From Hyphomicrobiales bacterium (GTDB taxonomy: Bacteria; Pseudomonadota; Alphaproteobacteria; Rhizobiales; Ancalomicrobiaceae): 64,000 nucleotides of DNA. This document shows, in pieces, positions 57,205 to 64,000 of this stretch. Position numbers and translations under genes: made by a program. The notes under the pieces were generated by a model, which was given only the letters and a program-made list of their open reading frames with translations, ran no database searches and was not told where the DNA came from. Location of the stretch: positions 1 to 64,000 of the forward strand of contig JAJTBO010000021.1 in the NCBI GenBank assembly GCA_021286855.1. The letters are read 5' to 3'. The first letter of the stretch is position 1. Every line of letters begins with the position of its first letter.

Positions 57205-57923
57205 CCGACGCGCAGGACACTCCGACCCCCGCCGACGAAGCGCCGCATCTCCTCGTCGTCGACGACGACAACCGCATCCGCACCCTGATCTCGCGCTTCC
57301 TCACCGAGAACGGCTTCCGCGTCACCGCCGCCCAGTCGGCGGAGGAGGCGCGCAAGAAGATGGGGATCATCGACTTCGATCTGCTCATCGTCGACGTGAT
57401 GATGCCCGGCGAGAACGGCATGGACTTCACCGCCTCGATCCGACGCGGCTCGTCGGTGCCGATCCTGATGCTGACCGCCCGCTCCGAGATCGAGAACCGC
57501 ATCCGCGGCCTCGAGCTGGGGGCCGACGACTATCTCGCCAAGCCGTTCGATCCGCGCGAGCTGCTGCTGCGCCTCAACAACATCCTGAAGCGCGGCGGCC
57601 CGGCGCCGCGGCCGCGCGCCAAGGAGCTGCGCTTCGGCCCCTTCGTCTGGGACGGCGAGCGCGAGGAGCTGCGTCGCGACGACGAGGTCGTCCGTCTGAC
57701 CGACGGCGAGATGCGGTTGATGCGCATGTTCGCCGAACGCCCGGGCGAGACCATCCCGCGCCACGAGATCGTCCAGGGCGAGAGCGCCCTCGGCGACCGC
57801 ACCGCCGACGTCCAGATCAACCGCCTGCGCCGCAAGCTCGAGGCCGATCCGGCCAATCCGGTCCATCTAGTCACCGTCCGCGGCCAGGGCTATCGGTTGA
57901 AGACCGATCAGGCCGCGCCATGA
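57201..57923 (+). CDS. petR: OmpR-type response regulator, PetR-like
   Basis: A 240-residue regulator with a receiver domain (LLVVDDDNRIRTLISRFL; phospho-acceptor Asp65 in LLIVDVMMPGENG; later Lys in YLAKPFDP) and a C-terminal winged helix (LRFGPFVWDGEREEL; ADVQINRLRRKLEADPANPV; TVRGQGYRL). It lies between petP and a histidine kinase, each joined by a four-base overlap, so signal input is probably the kinase encoded next. Confidence 0.92.
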   Translation: MTDAQDTPTPADEAPHLLVVDDDNRIRTLISRFLTENGFRVTAAQSAEEARKKMGIIDFDLLIVDVMMPGENGMDFTASIRRGSSVPILMLTARSEIENRIRGLELGADDYLAKPFDPRELLLRLNNILKRGGPAPRPRAKELRFGPFVWDGEREELRRDDEVVRLTDGEMRLMRMFAERPGETIPRHEIVQGESALGDRTADVQINRLRRKLEADPANPVHLVTVRGQGYRLKTDQAAP

Positions 57924-59323
57924 CCGACACCGGCCCCGACGGCGCTCAGCCGGCCCGGTTGCTGCGCGACACGCCGGTCATCCGCGCCCGCCTCGCCTGG
58001 CGGCGCTTCGCCCGCCGCATCGCCGACCACATGCCCAAGGGGCTCTACGCCCGCTCGCTGCTGATCGTCGTCCTGCCGATGCTGATCCTGCAGTCGGTGG
58101 TCGCCTATGTCTTCATGGAACGGCATTGGCGTCTGGTCACCGGCCGCCTGTCCGAAGCCCTGGCTCGCGACGTCGCCGCCGTCATCGACGTCGTCGAGAC
58201 CTGGCCGCAGGATCCGAACTGGAGGACCATCCGCTCGATCGCCGAACGCGATCTCGGCTTCACCGTCACCCTGTTGCCCGGCTCGACGTTGCCGCCGCCG
58301 ATGCCGAAGCCGTTCTTTTCCCTCCTCGACAGCGCGCTCTCCGAGGAGATCGAGGCGCGCGTTCACCGCCCCTTCTGGATCGACACCGTCGGCGCCTCCG
58401 ATCTCGTCGAAATCCGCGTCGTGCTGCAGAACGGGATCCTGCGCGTCATCGCCCGGCGCAGTCAGGCCTATGCGTCCAATTCGCACATCTTCCTGGTCTG
58501 GATGGTGTCGACTTCGCTGGTGCTCCTGACCATCGCCGTCCTGTTCCTGCGCAACCAGATCCGTCCGATCCAACAACTCGCCGACGCCGCCGAGAGCTTC
58601 GGCAAGGGCCGCCCGGTCGGCGACTTCAAGCCGCGCGGCGCGCGCGAGGTCCGCCGCGCCGGCGAGGCCTTCGCCGTCATGCGTCGCCGCATCGAGCGTC
58701 AGATCGAACAGCGCACCACCATGCTCGCCGGCGTCAGCCACGATCTCAGAACCGTGCTGACCCGTTTCCGCCTGCAACTCGCCCTGCTGCCGGACGGCGC
58801 CGACCGCGAGGCGCTGGAGATCGACGTCGGCGAGATGCAGGCGATGCTCGAGGCCTATCTCGCCTTCGCCCGCGGCGAGGGCGAGGAGGAGGCGACGCCG
58901 ACCGACCTGCGCGAGTTGCTGCGCGCCATCGCCCAGGACGCCGAACGCGCCGGCTTCGAGATCGAGCACGGTTTCACCGGCGCCCCCACCCTGACGCTGC
59001 GCCCCAACGCCTTCAAACGGCTGATCGGCAATCTCGTCGGCAACGCCCTGCGCCACGGCGAGAAGGTCGATCTGCGCGGCGACCACTCCGCGGGTTGGCT
59101 CACCATCACCGTCGACGACGACGGCCCCGGCGTGCCCGAGGACGAACGCGACAACGTCTTCCGCCCGTTCTATCGGCTCGATCAGGCCCGCAACCAGGAC
59201 GAGGGCGGCACCGGTCTCGGTCTCGCCATCGCCCGCGACATCGCCCGCAGCCACGGCGGCGACATCACGCTCGAGGCGAGCCCGCTCGGCGGCCTGCGCG
59301 CCGTCGTCCGCATCCCCGGTTGA
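57920..59323 (+). CDS. Membrane sensor histidine kinase
   Basis: A 467-residue EnvZ-like kinase: membrane helix about 45-66, periplasmic loop with an SETVTL-like sensor region, second helix about 187-209, HAMP (RNQIRPIQQLADAAESFGKG), phospho-acceptor His274 in GVSHDLRT and ATPase motifs (LIGNLVGNALRHG for N; DDDGPGVPEDERDNVFRPFY for G1; GTGLGLAIARDI for G2). Expected partner is the PetR-like regulator; it overlaps that gene by ATGA. Confidence 0.93.
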   Translation: MTDTGPDGAQPARLLRDTPVIRARLAWRRFARRIADHMPKGLYARSLLIVVLPMLILQSVVAYVFMERHWRLVTGRLSEALARDVAAVIDVVETWPQDPNWRTIRSIAERDLGFTVTLLPGSTLPPPMPKPFFSLLDSALSEEIEARVHRPFWIDTVGASDLVEIRVVLQNGILRVIARRSQAYASNSHIFLVWMVSTSLVLLTIAVLFLRNQIRPIQQLADAAESFGKGRPVGDFKPRGAREVRRAGEAFAVMRRRIERQIEQRTTMLAGVSHDLRTVLTRFRLQLALLPDGADREALEIDVGEMQAMLEAYLAFARGEGEEEATPTDLRELLRAIAQDAERAGFEIEHGFTGAPTLTLRPNAFKRLIGNLVGNALRHGEKVDLRGDHSAGWLTITVDDDGPGVPEDERDNVFRPFYRLDQARNQDEGGTGLGLAIARDIARSHGGDITLEASPLGGLRAVVRIPG

Positions 59324-59376
59324 ACGGAGAGATCAGAACCAGCGCCGCCGAGGCGTCCGAAATGTGAAGGCGTCGC

Positions 59377-59862
59377 TCAGCCGATCTCCGCCCCCGGCCG
59401 GCGCGGCCAGAACACCCGCCCGGTGAAGTGGAACACCCGTTCGCCCTCGACGAAGCCTTCGTTGGTCGTCGAGACGATGCCCCATTCCGGTCGGCTCGCC
59501 GAGGGCCGCGCCGTGAGGAGCGACGAGCGATAGGCGACCGTCTGCCCGGCGACCACCGGCTTCAGCCAGCGCATGTCGTCGAACCCCGGAGAGGGTCCCG
59601 GCACCGGCACGATCTCGCCGCGCGCCGCGCGCGCCTCCATCTCGCGGTTCTGATGGGCGATCCACAGCGCCATCCAGGCGCAGGCGACGTGCCATCCCGA
59701 AGCCGTCAGGCCGCCGAACAGCGACGCCCGGCCGGCGTCCTCGTCGAGGTGGAACGGCTGCGGATCCCAGTCCCGCGCGAAGGCGACGATTTCCTCGGCC
59801 GTGAAGAGGTGCGAGCCGAGCTCCACCGACCAGTCGGCGGGAAATTCCTCGAGCCACATCAT
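59377..59862 (-). CDS. MaoC-like hotdog-fold dehydratase, second of a pair
   Basis: A 161-residue hotdog protein: FTAEEIVAFARDWDPQPFHL (with the Asp and His of the hydratase motif), TASGWHVACAW and MRWLKPVVAGQTVAYRS. Such proteins act on enoyl-CoA as hydratases. The product of the upstream gene is a close relative, and the genes overlap by ATGA (59862-59859), which suggests a heterodimer or a recent duplication. Substrate unknown. Confidence 0.85.
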   Translation of the reverse strand: MMWLEEFPADWSVELGSHLFTAEEIVAFARDWDPQPFHLDEDAGRASLFGGLTASGWHVACAWMALWIAHQNREMEARAARGEIVPVPGPSPGFDDMRWLKPVVAGQTVAYRSSLLTARPSASRPEWGIVSTTNEGFVEGERVFHFTGRVFWPRRPGAEIG

Positions 59863-60317
59863 GCCGCCGCCCTCCGCTCGACCATCAGGGTCGATTCCAT
59901 CTGGAGGACGCGCACGCCCGACTGATTGACCACGTCGAAACGCCCCCGGATCAGGCCGAGCCGCGGCCGGCTCGCCGATGTCCGGGTCTCCAGCACCGTC
60001 AGCCGCGCCGTCAACACGTCGCCGGCATGCACCGGCTTCAGCCACTTCAGAGTCTCGATGCCCGGCGAGCCGAGCGAAGCGGTGTGCGAGAGCAGATTGT
60101 CGACGAACAGCCGCATCAGCGTACAGGCGGTGTGCCAACCCGACGCCGACAACGCCCCGAGCAGCGACGTCGCGCCGCCGACGTCGTCGAGGTGCATCGG
60201 TTGCGGGTCATAACGGCGCGCGAAGGCGACGATCGCCTCCCGCGTCATCTCCCGCGCGCCGAGCGCGATTTCGTCGCCCGCGTTGAAATCTTCGAACCAG
60301 CGTGTCGTTTCCGCCAT
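59859..60317 (-). CDS. MaoC-like hotdog-fold dehydratase, first of a pair
   Basis: A 152-residue MaoC protein with MTREAIVAFARRYDPQPMHL, SASGWHTACTLMRL and LKWLKPVHAGDVLTARLTVL, so the Asp/His motif is present here too. Start fixed at ATG 60317. It shares with its neighbour the spacing of all main motifs. Confidence 0.88.
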   Translation of the reverse strand: MAETTRWFEDFNAGDEIALGAREMTREAIVAFARRYDPQPMHLDDVGGATSLLGALSASGWHTACTLMRLFVDNLLSHTASLGSPGIETLKWLKPVHAGDVLTARLTVLETRTSASRPRLGLIRGRFDVVNQSGVRVLQMESTLMVERRAAA

Positions 60318-60385
60318 GGCGCAGATCGCCGTCCCCGTCCATGATCCCCCCCGCCGACGTCCGCCGCCGCAAGAGGAAATCGTCA

Positions 60386-60679
60386 ATGTTGTCCGCTCTC
60401 TCGACGCTCGATCAGCCCGTCGGACCGCGCCTCGTTCGCCCCTTCTACATCGCCGGCAGCGCGCTCGCTCTGCTCCTGGCGGGAATCGGCCTTCTCCTCG
60501 GCGTGGCGACGATGTCCACCTCGGCGCTGCTCGGCCTCTTCGTGACGGCGCTCGGCCTCCTCCTCGGCGTCACCGTCTTCCTCGGCGTCCGCCTGACCGC
60601 CGAAGCGGTCGCCATCGTCTTCGCGCAGCAGACCCAGACCTCGCGAGCCCCCGGCGCGACCTTGTCGCGCACGGTTTGA
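60386..60679 (+). CDS. Small two-helix membrane protein
   Basis: A 97-residue protein with two membrane helices (ALALLLAGIGLLLGVATM; LLGLFVTALGLLLGVTVFLG) and a C-terminal tail whose last residues (GATLSRTV) are encoded in the first unit of the tandem repeat at 60656. AGGA lies 8 bases before the ATG. No family recognised. Confidence 0.7.
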   Translation: MLSALSTLDQPVGPRLVRPFYIAGSALALLLAGIGLLLGVATMSTSALLGLFVTALGLLLGVTVFLGVRLTAEAVAIVFAQQTQTSRAPGATLSRTV

Positions 60680-60790
60680 GATTGGCGACCTTGTCGCGAA
60701 CGGCATGAGATTCGCGACCGTGTCGCGCGCGACATGAAAATCGCGGCTCTGTCGTCCACGGTTTGATATTCGCGACCGTGTCGCGAAGCC
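60656..60790 (+). repeat. 29-bp tandem repeat array with internal dyads
   Basis: Four full units of exactly 29 bases at 60656-60684, 60685-60713, 60714-60742 and 60743-60771, and a partial fifth from 60772. Units 1, 2, 3 and 5 hold the dyad GCGAC-NNT-GTCGC-like sequence (GCGACCTTGTCGC, GCGACCGTGTCGC), then a GG/ATGAgATT-like end. Unit 4 is the most diverged. It begins inside the 3' end of the small membrane protein gene. Spacers are absent, so it is not CRISPR. Confidence 0.8.
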
Positions 60791-60814
60791 GGCGGAGGGA
60801 AGCCGACATGAAGA

Positions 60815-60834
60815 GGGCGGGCTCTCGCCCGCCC
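60815..60834 (-). terminator. Hairpin after ychF
   Basis: GGGCGGG-N6-CCCGCCC lies just past the ychF stop; CTCTTCAT follows on the minus strand, giving a weak T-rich end. Confidence 0.5.
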
Positions 60835-60842
60835 CGATCCGC

Positions 60843-61940
60843 TCAGGCGTTGAACTTGAACAGCATGATGTCGCCGTCGGCGACGACGTATTCCTTGCCT
60901 TCGTCGCGCGCCTTGCCGGCCTCCTTGGCCGCCGCCTCGCCGCCGAGCGCGACATAGTCGTCATAGGCGATGGTCTGGGCGCGGATGAAGCCGCGTTCGA
61001 AGTCGGAGTGGATCACGCCGGCCGCGCCGGGCGCCTTGGTGCCCTTGACGATCGTCCAGGCCCGCGCCTCCTTCGGCCCCACCGTGAAGTAGGTGATCAG
61101 GCCGAGCAGCTCGTAGCCGGCGCGGATCAGTCGATCGAGGCCGGGCTCGTGCAGGCCCATGCCTTCCAGGAACTCGAGCTCCTCCTCGTCGGAGAGCTGC
61201 GCCACCTCGGCCTCGATGGCGGCCGAGATCACCACCGACTTGGCGCCCTGGATCTTCGCCATCTCTTCGACGCGCGCCGAATGGGCGTTGCCGGAGGCCG
61301 CGTTCGCCTCTTCGACGTTGCAGACGTAGAGCACCGGCTTCGAGGTCAGCAGCATCAGCCCGTCGAGCAGCGGCCGGTCCTCGTGGGAGACCTCGAGCAT
61401 CCGGACCGGCTTGCCGGTCTGCAGGAGCTCGAGCGCCTTCTCCATCACCGGCAGCACCGCCTTCGATTCGCGATCGCCGCCCTGCGCCTTCTTGCGGGTG
61501 GCGACGACGCGACGCTCGAGGCTCTCGAGGTCGGAGAGCATCAGCTCGGTCTCGACCGTCTCGGCGTCGGCGACCGGATCGACCCGCCCCTCGACGTGGG
61601 TGACGTCGCCGTCCTCGAAGCAGCGCAGCACGTGGACGATCGCGTCGACCTCGCGGATGTTGGCCAGGAACTGGTTGCCGAGACCTTCGCCCTTGGAGGC
61701 GCCGCGCACCAGACCGGCGATGTCGACGAAGGTGATGCGTGTCGGCACGATCTGCGCCGACTTGCCGATCGTCGCGATCTTGGTCAGACGCGGGTCGGGC
61801 ACGCCCACTTCGCCGGTGTTCGGCTCGATGGTGCAGAACGGATAGTTCGCGGCCTGGGCCGCGGCGGTCCGGGTCAACGCATTGAAGAGGGTCGACTTGC
61901 CGACGTTCGGCAGGCCGACGATGCCGCACTTGAAGCCCAT
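60843..61940 (-). CDS. ychF: Redox-regulated ribosome-associated ATPase YchF
   Basis: A 365-residue Obg-family protein: P-loop GLPNVGKSTLFNALT at 9-23, the hydrophobic G3 DIAGLVRGASKGEGLGNQFL, and NVEE in place of NKxD, which marks YchF/OLA1 and gives ATP preference. A coiled coil and a C-terminal TGS domain (YFTVGPKEARAWTI to YVVADGDIMLFKFNA) complete it. Universal, usually involved in stress and translation. Confidence 0.96.
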   Translation of the reverse strand: MGFKCGIVGLPNVGKSTLFNALTRTAAAQAANYPFCTIEPNTGEVGVPDPRLTKIATIGKSAQIVPTRITFVDIAGLVRGASKGEGLGNQFLANIREVDAIVHVLRCFEDGDVTHVEGRVDPVADAETVETELMLSDLESLERRVVATRKKAQGGDRESKAVLPVMEKALELLQTGKPVRMLEVSHEDRPLLDGLMLLTSKPVLYVCNVEEANAASGNAHSARVEEMAKIQGAKSVVISAAIEAEVAQLSDEEELEFLEGMGLHEPGLDRLIRAGYELLGLITYFTVGPKEARAWTIVKGTKAPGAAGVIHSDFERGFIRAQTIAYDDYVALGGEAAAKEAGKARDEGKEYVVADGDIMLFKFNA

Positions 61941-61967
61941 GGGATGGTCAGCTCCGCTCGAGTGGCG

Positions 61968-62246
61968 TCAGCGACGACGCTGCGGGCCGCCCGGACGCGG
62001 CGGCGGGGGAGCGCCGTCGGCGCGAATCTCACGATGACGGAAGACCAGACGACCCTTCTCCAGATCGTAGGGGCTCATCTCGACGGTGACGCGATCGCCG
62101 GCCAACGTCTTGATCCGGTTCTTCTTCATCTTGCCGGCGGTGTAGGCGATGATTTCATGCCCGTTCTCGAGGCGCACCTTGAAGCGCGCGTCCGGCAGGA
62201 TTTCGAGGACCAAGCCCTCGAATTGGATCAGTTCTTCCTTGGCCAT
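61968..62246 (-). CDS. infA: Translation initiation factor IF-1 with Pro-rich tail
   Basis: A 92-residue IF-1: [40 protein letters not shown] and [20 protein letters not shown] form the OB fold that caps the A site of the small subunit. The tail ([17 protein letters not shown]) is about 17 residues longer than the usual 72-residue factor. Between cspA and ychF on the same strand. Confidence 0.92.
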   Translation of the reverse strand: MAKEELIQFEGLVLEILPDARFKVRLENGHEIIAYTAGKMKKNRIKTLAGDRVTVEMSPYDLEKGRLVFRHREIRADGAPPPPRPGGPQRRR

Positions 62247-62300
62247 GAGGCGTCGTTCCGATCAGTGTGTTCGTTCGGATGTGGCATATAGCCCAAATGG

Positions 62301-62339
62301 CGCGGGCCGGAAACGGCAAAAGCCCGTTCCCGGCCCGCG
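62301..62339 (-). terminator. Hairpin terminator between cspA and infA
   Basis: CGCGGGCCGG (62301-62310) pairs with CCGGCCCGCG (62330-62339), with more pairing inside, and TTTTCG on the plus side. It lies just past cspA. Confidence 0.65.
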
Positions 62340-62358
62340 TTTTCGTCATCAGGAGAGG

Positions 62359-62568
62359 TCAGGCGACGGCAATGTTCACCGCGGCGACCTTGCCCGAACG
62401 GCGGTCGGTCTCGACTTCGAACGAAACCTTCTGACCTTCGCGCAGCGAGGTCAGGCCCGAGCGCTCGACGGCCGAAATGTGGACGAACACGTCCTTCGCG
62501 CCGTCATCCGGCTGGATGAAGCCGTAGCCCTTGGTTTCGTTGAAGAACTTCACGGTGCCGATGGTCAT
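62359..62568 (-). CDS. cspA: Cold-shock protein CspA family
   Basis: A 69-residue stand-alone cold-shock protein: [20 protein letters not shown] (RNP1) and [13 protein letters not shown] (RNP2), the same fold as the second half of the RGG protein at 42577. It binds single-stranded RNA and prevents secondary structure at low temperature or in stress. The 201-base region before it contains a probable long leader, typical of cold-shock mRNAs. Confidence 0.95.
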   Translation of the reverse strand: MTIGTVKFFNETKGYGFIQPDDGAKDVFVHISAVERSGLTSLREGQKVSFEVETDRRSGKVAAVNIAVA

Positions 62569-62769
62569 TTTAGACTGTCTCCGGTGGGACGTAACGGATC
62601 AGCACGCGGCGCGTACAGACGCACCACGTACGGGTCGGTCGAAATTTGGTGAGTTTCCGAAGGGTCGATCGACGCAGTGTCGTTCGATGAAGCCGGCAGT
62701 CTGGCCAAAGTCCGATGCGCGCATTCTATCCGCCCGAGCGCCGAAGCACAAGGAAGGCGTGACAAAAGG

Positions 62770-63459
62770 TCAGCGGCGTTTTTGAGCGAGCAGCCGTCGC
62801 AGGGTTTCCGCCATGGCGTTCTTCGCCGCCGGCTCCGGTCCCGCCGCCGTCGGCTTCGCCGGCGCGGGCGCGATTTTCGGGGTCGGTTCGGCGGCGGTCG
62901 GCTTGCCCGAGAGGCGGTTCATGAAGCCGGCGTCGTCCCGTGAGACGAGGAGCGCCGCAGCGTCCGCGACGTCGTCGAGCAGCGGTTCCAGCCATTCCCG
63001 ATCGACCTTGGCGAAGTCGCCGAGCACCCATCCGGTAACCCGCTCCTTGGCGCCGGGATGGCCGATTCCCATCCGCACCCGCCGGAAGTCGGGGCCGAGA
63101 TGCGCCGTGATCGAGCGAAGACCGTTGTGGCCGGCGTGGCCACCGCCGATCTTCACGCGGATGCGGCCGGGATCGAGGTCGAGTTCGTCGTGGAAGACGA
63201 CGATGTCCTTCGGCTCGATCTTGTAGAACTGCGCCGCCGCGGCGACCGAGCGGCCGCTCTCGTTCATGTAGGTCAGCGGCTTCAGGGCGACGATCTTCTC
63301 CGCCCCGATCGTCCCCTCGCAGACCTCGCCCTGAAACTTGGCGCGCCAGGGCGAAAAGCCATGGCGGCGGACGATCCCGTCCACCGCCATGAAGCCGATG
63401 TTGTGTCTGTTTCGGGCGTAGTCCGCGCCGGGATTGCCGAGCCCCACGAAGAGCATCAT
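62770..63459 (-). CDS. pth: Peptidyl-tRNA hydrolase
   Basis: A 229-residue Pth that frees tRNA from peptidyl-tRNA. [22 protein letters not shown] carries the conserved Asn and the catalytic His; [41 protein letters not shown] and [10 protein letters not shown] follow. After about residue 185 there is a Pro/Ala/Lys-rich tail unique to some alphaproteobacteria. Two adjacent ATGs open the gene. It follows the L25 gene by 26 bases, a standard pairing. Confidence 0.95.
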   Translation of the reverse strand: MMLFVGLGNPGADYARNRHNIGFMAVDGIVRRHGFSPWRAKFQGEVCEGTIGAEKIVALKPLTYMNESGRSVAAAAQFYKIEPKDIVVFHDELDLDPGRIRVKIGGGHAGHNGLRSITAHLGPDFRRVRMGIGHPGAKERVTGWVLGDFAKVDREWLEPLLDDVADAAALLVSRDDAGFMNRLSGKPTAAEPTPKIAPAPAKPTAAGPEPAAKNAMAETLRRLLAQKRR

Positions 63460-63485
63460 GGTCGAACCTCCGGCGCGGGAGACGC

Positions 63486-64000
63486 TCACGCGGTCGGAGC
63501 CGCCGCCTCTTCCGCGGCCTCCGAGAAGCCGGCCGGCGCGGTGATCGACAGCACGGTGTAGTTCTTCTCGTGGATGACCGCTTCGACGCCCTTCGGCAGC
63601 TTGACGTCCTCGATGTGGACCGAGCCGCCGATGTTGAGCGCGGTCACGTCGACGTCGATCGACTCCGGGATCGCGTCGGCGCGGCACTTGCACTCGATCT
63701 CGTGATGGACGATCGACAGGGCGCCGCCGCGCTTCAGACCGGCCGACTTCTCCTGGTTCACGGCGTGGACCGGCACGAAGACGGTGACGATGGTCTCGTC
63801 GGAGATGCGCAGGAAGTCGACGTGGGTCAGCGTGTCCTTGACCACGTGCATGTGGTAATCCTTGGGGATCACGCGGATCTTCTCACCGGCGACGGCGATC
63901 GTCGCGACGGTGGTCAGAAAGCCGCCGGCGCGCAGGCGCTTGTCGGCCTCCTTGTAGGGGAGCGAGATCGCCAGCGGGGGCTTCTTGTCGCCGTAGATGA
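63486..64000 (-). CDS. rplY: 50S ribosomal protein L25/Ctc, partial
   Basis: The C-terminal 170 or so residues of a long-form L25 (Ctc/TL5): [40 protein letters not shown] and [20 protein letters not shown], with an acidic Ala/Glu tail. It binds 5S rRNA. The frame remains open to the edge, so the N-terminus lies beyond 64000. Upstream of pth on the same strand. Confidence 0.93.
   Translation of the reverse strand, partial: IYGDKKPPLAISLPYKEADKRLRAGGFLTTVATIAVAGEKIRVIPKDYHMHVVKDTLTHVDFLRISDETIVTVFVPVHAVNQEKSAGLKRGGALSIVHHEIECKCRADAIPESIDVDVTALNIGGSVHIEDVKLPKGVEAVIHEKNYTVLSITAPAGFSEAAEEAAAPTA

Noticed and set aside
60656-60790. CRISPR array
   Set aside because: Units abut directly at 29 bases with no spacers and drift among units; no cas genes are present.

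Overview
The window looks like a stretch of a high-GC alphaproteobacterial chromosome, most likely Hyphomicrobiales. The reasons are GC-rich coding with strong third-position bias, a petP/petR-like MarR and response-regulator pair beside ilvE, two Omp25/31-type outer-membrane barrels, DUF2336, DUF3775 and DUF1176 proteins, a YjhX-family protein, and an ArsR-methyltransferase fusion beside metF and metH. The species cannot be named from the sequence alone.

Bases 1 to about 5,500 are the right end of an integrated mobile element, lower in GC than the rest. It carries a DUF6538-type tyrosine integrase beside the chromosomal junction, a serine resolvase, a ribbon-helix-helix protein, a very short Rha-like phage regulator, a 306-residue phage-like protein coupled to a 58-residue protein, and several small unknown genes. 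It also has a family of related hairpins and several sets of short direct repeats. The left end lies outside the window.

From 5.7 to 9.2 kb is a complete dTDP-L-rhamnose operon (rfbC-rfbB-rfbD-rfbA) closed by a strong terminator. From 9.5 to 14.3 kb is a self-contained TonB energised uptake cassette, probably for copper: a DUF2946 protein, an OprC-like receptor with a CxxxM and HxM metal motif, then overlapping exbB, exbD and tonB. A secreted leucine-rich-repeat protein follows.

From 15.5 to 21.0 kb is a minus-strand block of largely uncharacterised genes: a membrane protein with a PH-like tail, a LuxR regulator, a secreted protein, a TMEM43 homologue, a protein with a DUF1176-like half, and a protein resembling DUF1629. 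It faces a divergent gene that fuses PAS, LuxR-type HTH and alpha/beta-hydrolase parts. This block is the best candidate for an undescribed system.

From 25.0 to 30.8 kb is a methionine-cycle operon: an ArsR-methyltransferase fusion (SahR-like), metF and metH, with a perfect 22-bp palindrome just before the first gene. Then come an exopolysaccharide-initiating sugar transferase, an EF-G-like GTPase lacking the usual catalytic histidine, a CNNM/HlyC membrane protein, a GT87-like enzyme and an aspartate aminotransferase.

The rest (39 to 64 kb) is mostly core and small accessory genes: SemiSWEET, DUF486, a glyoxalase-II-like hydrolase, an RGG-rich cold-shock protein, rlmJ, secreted RNase T2, GST, two outer-membrane barrels, uvrC-pgsA-moaD-moaE, ilvE, petP-petR-histidine kinase, a MaoC pair, a 29-bp tandem repeat array, ychF, infA, cspA, pth and a partial rplY running off the right edge. 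No rRNA, tRNA, CRISPR array or transposase-bearing insertion sequence was seen.
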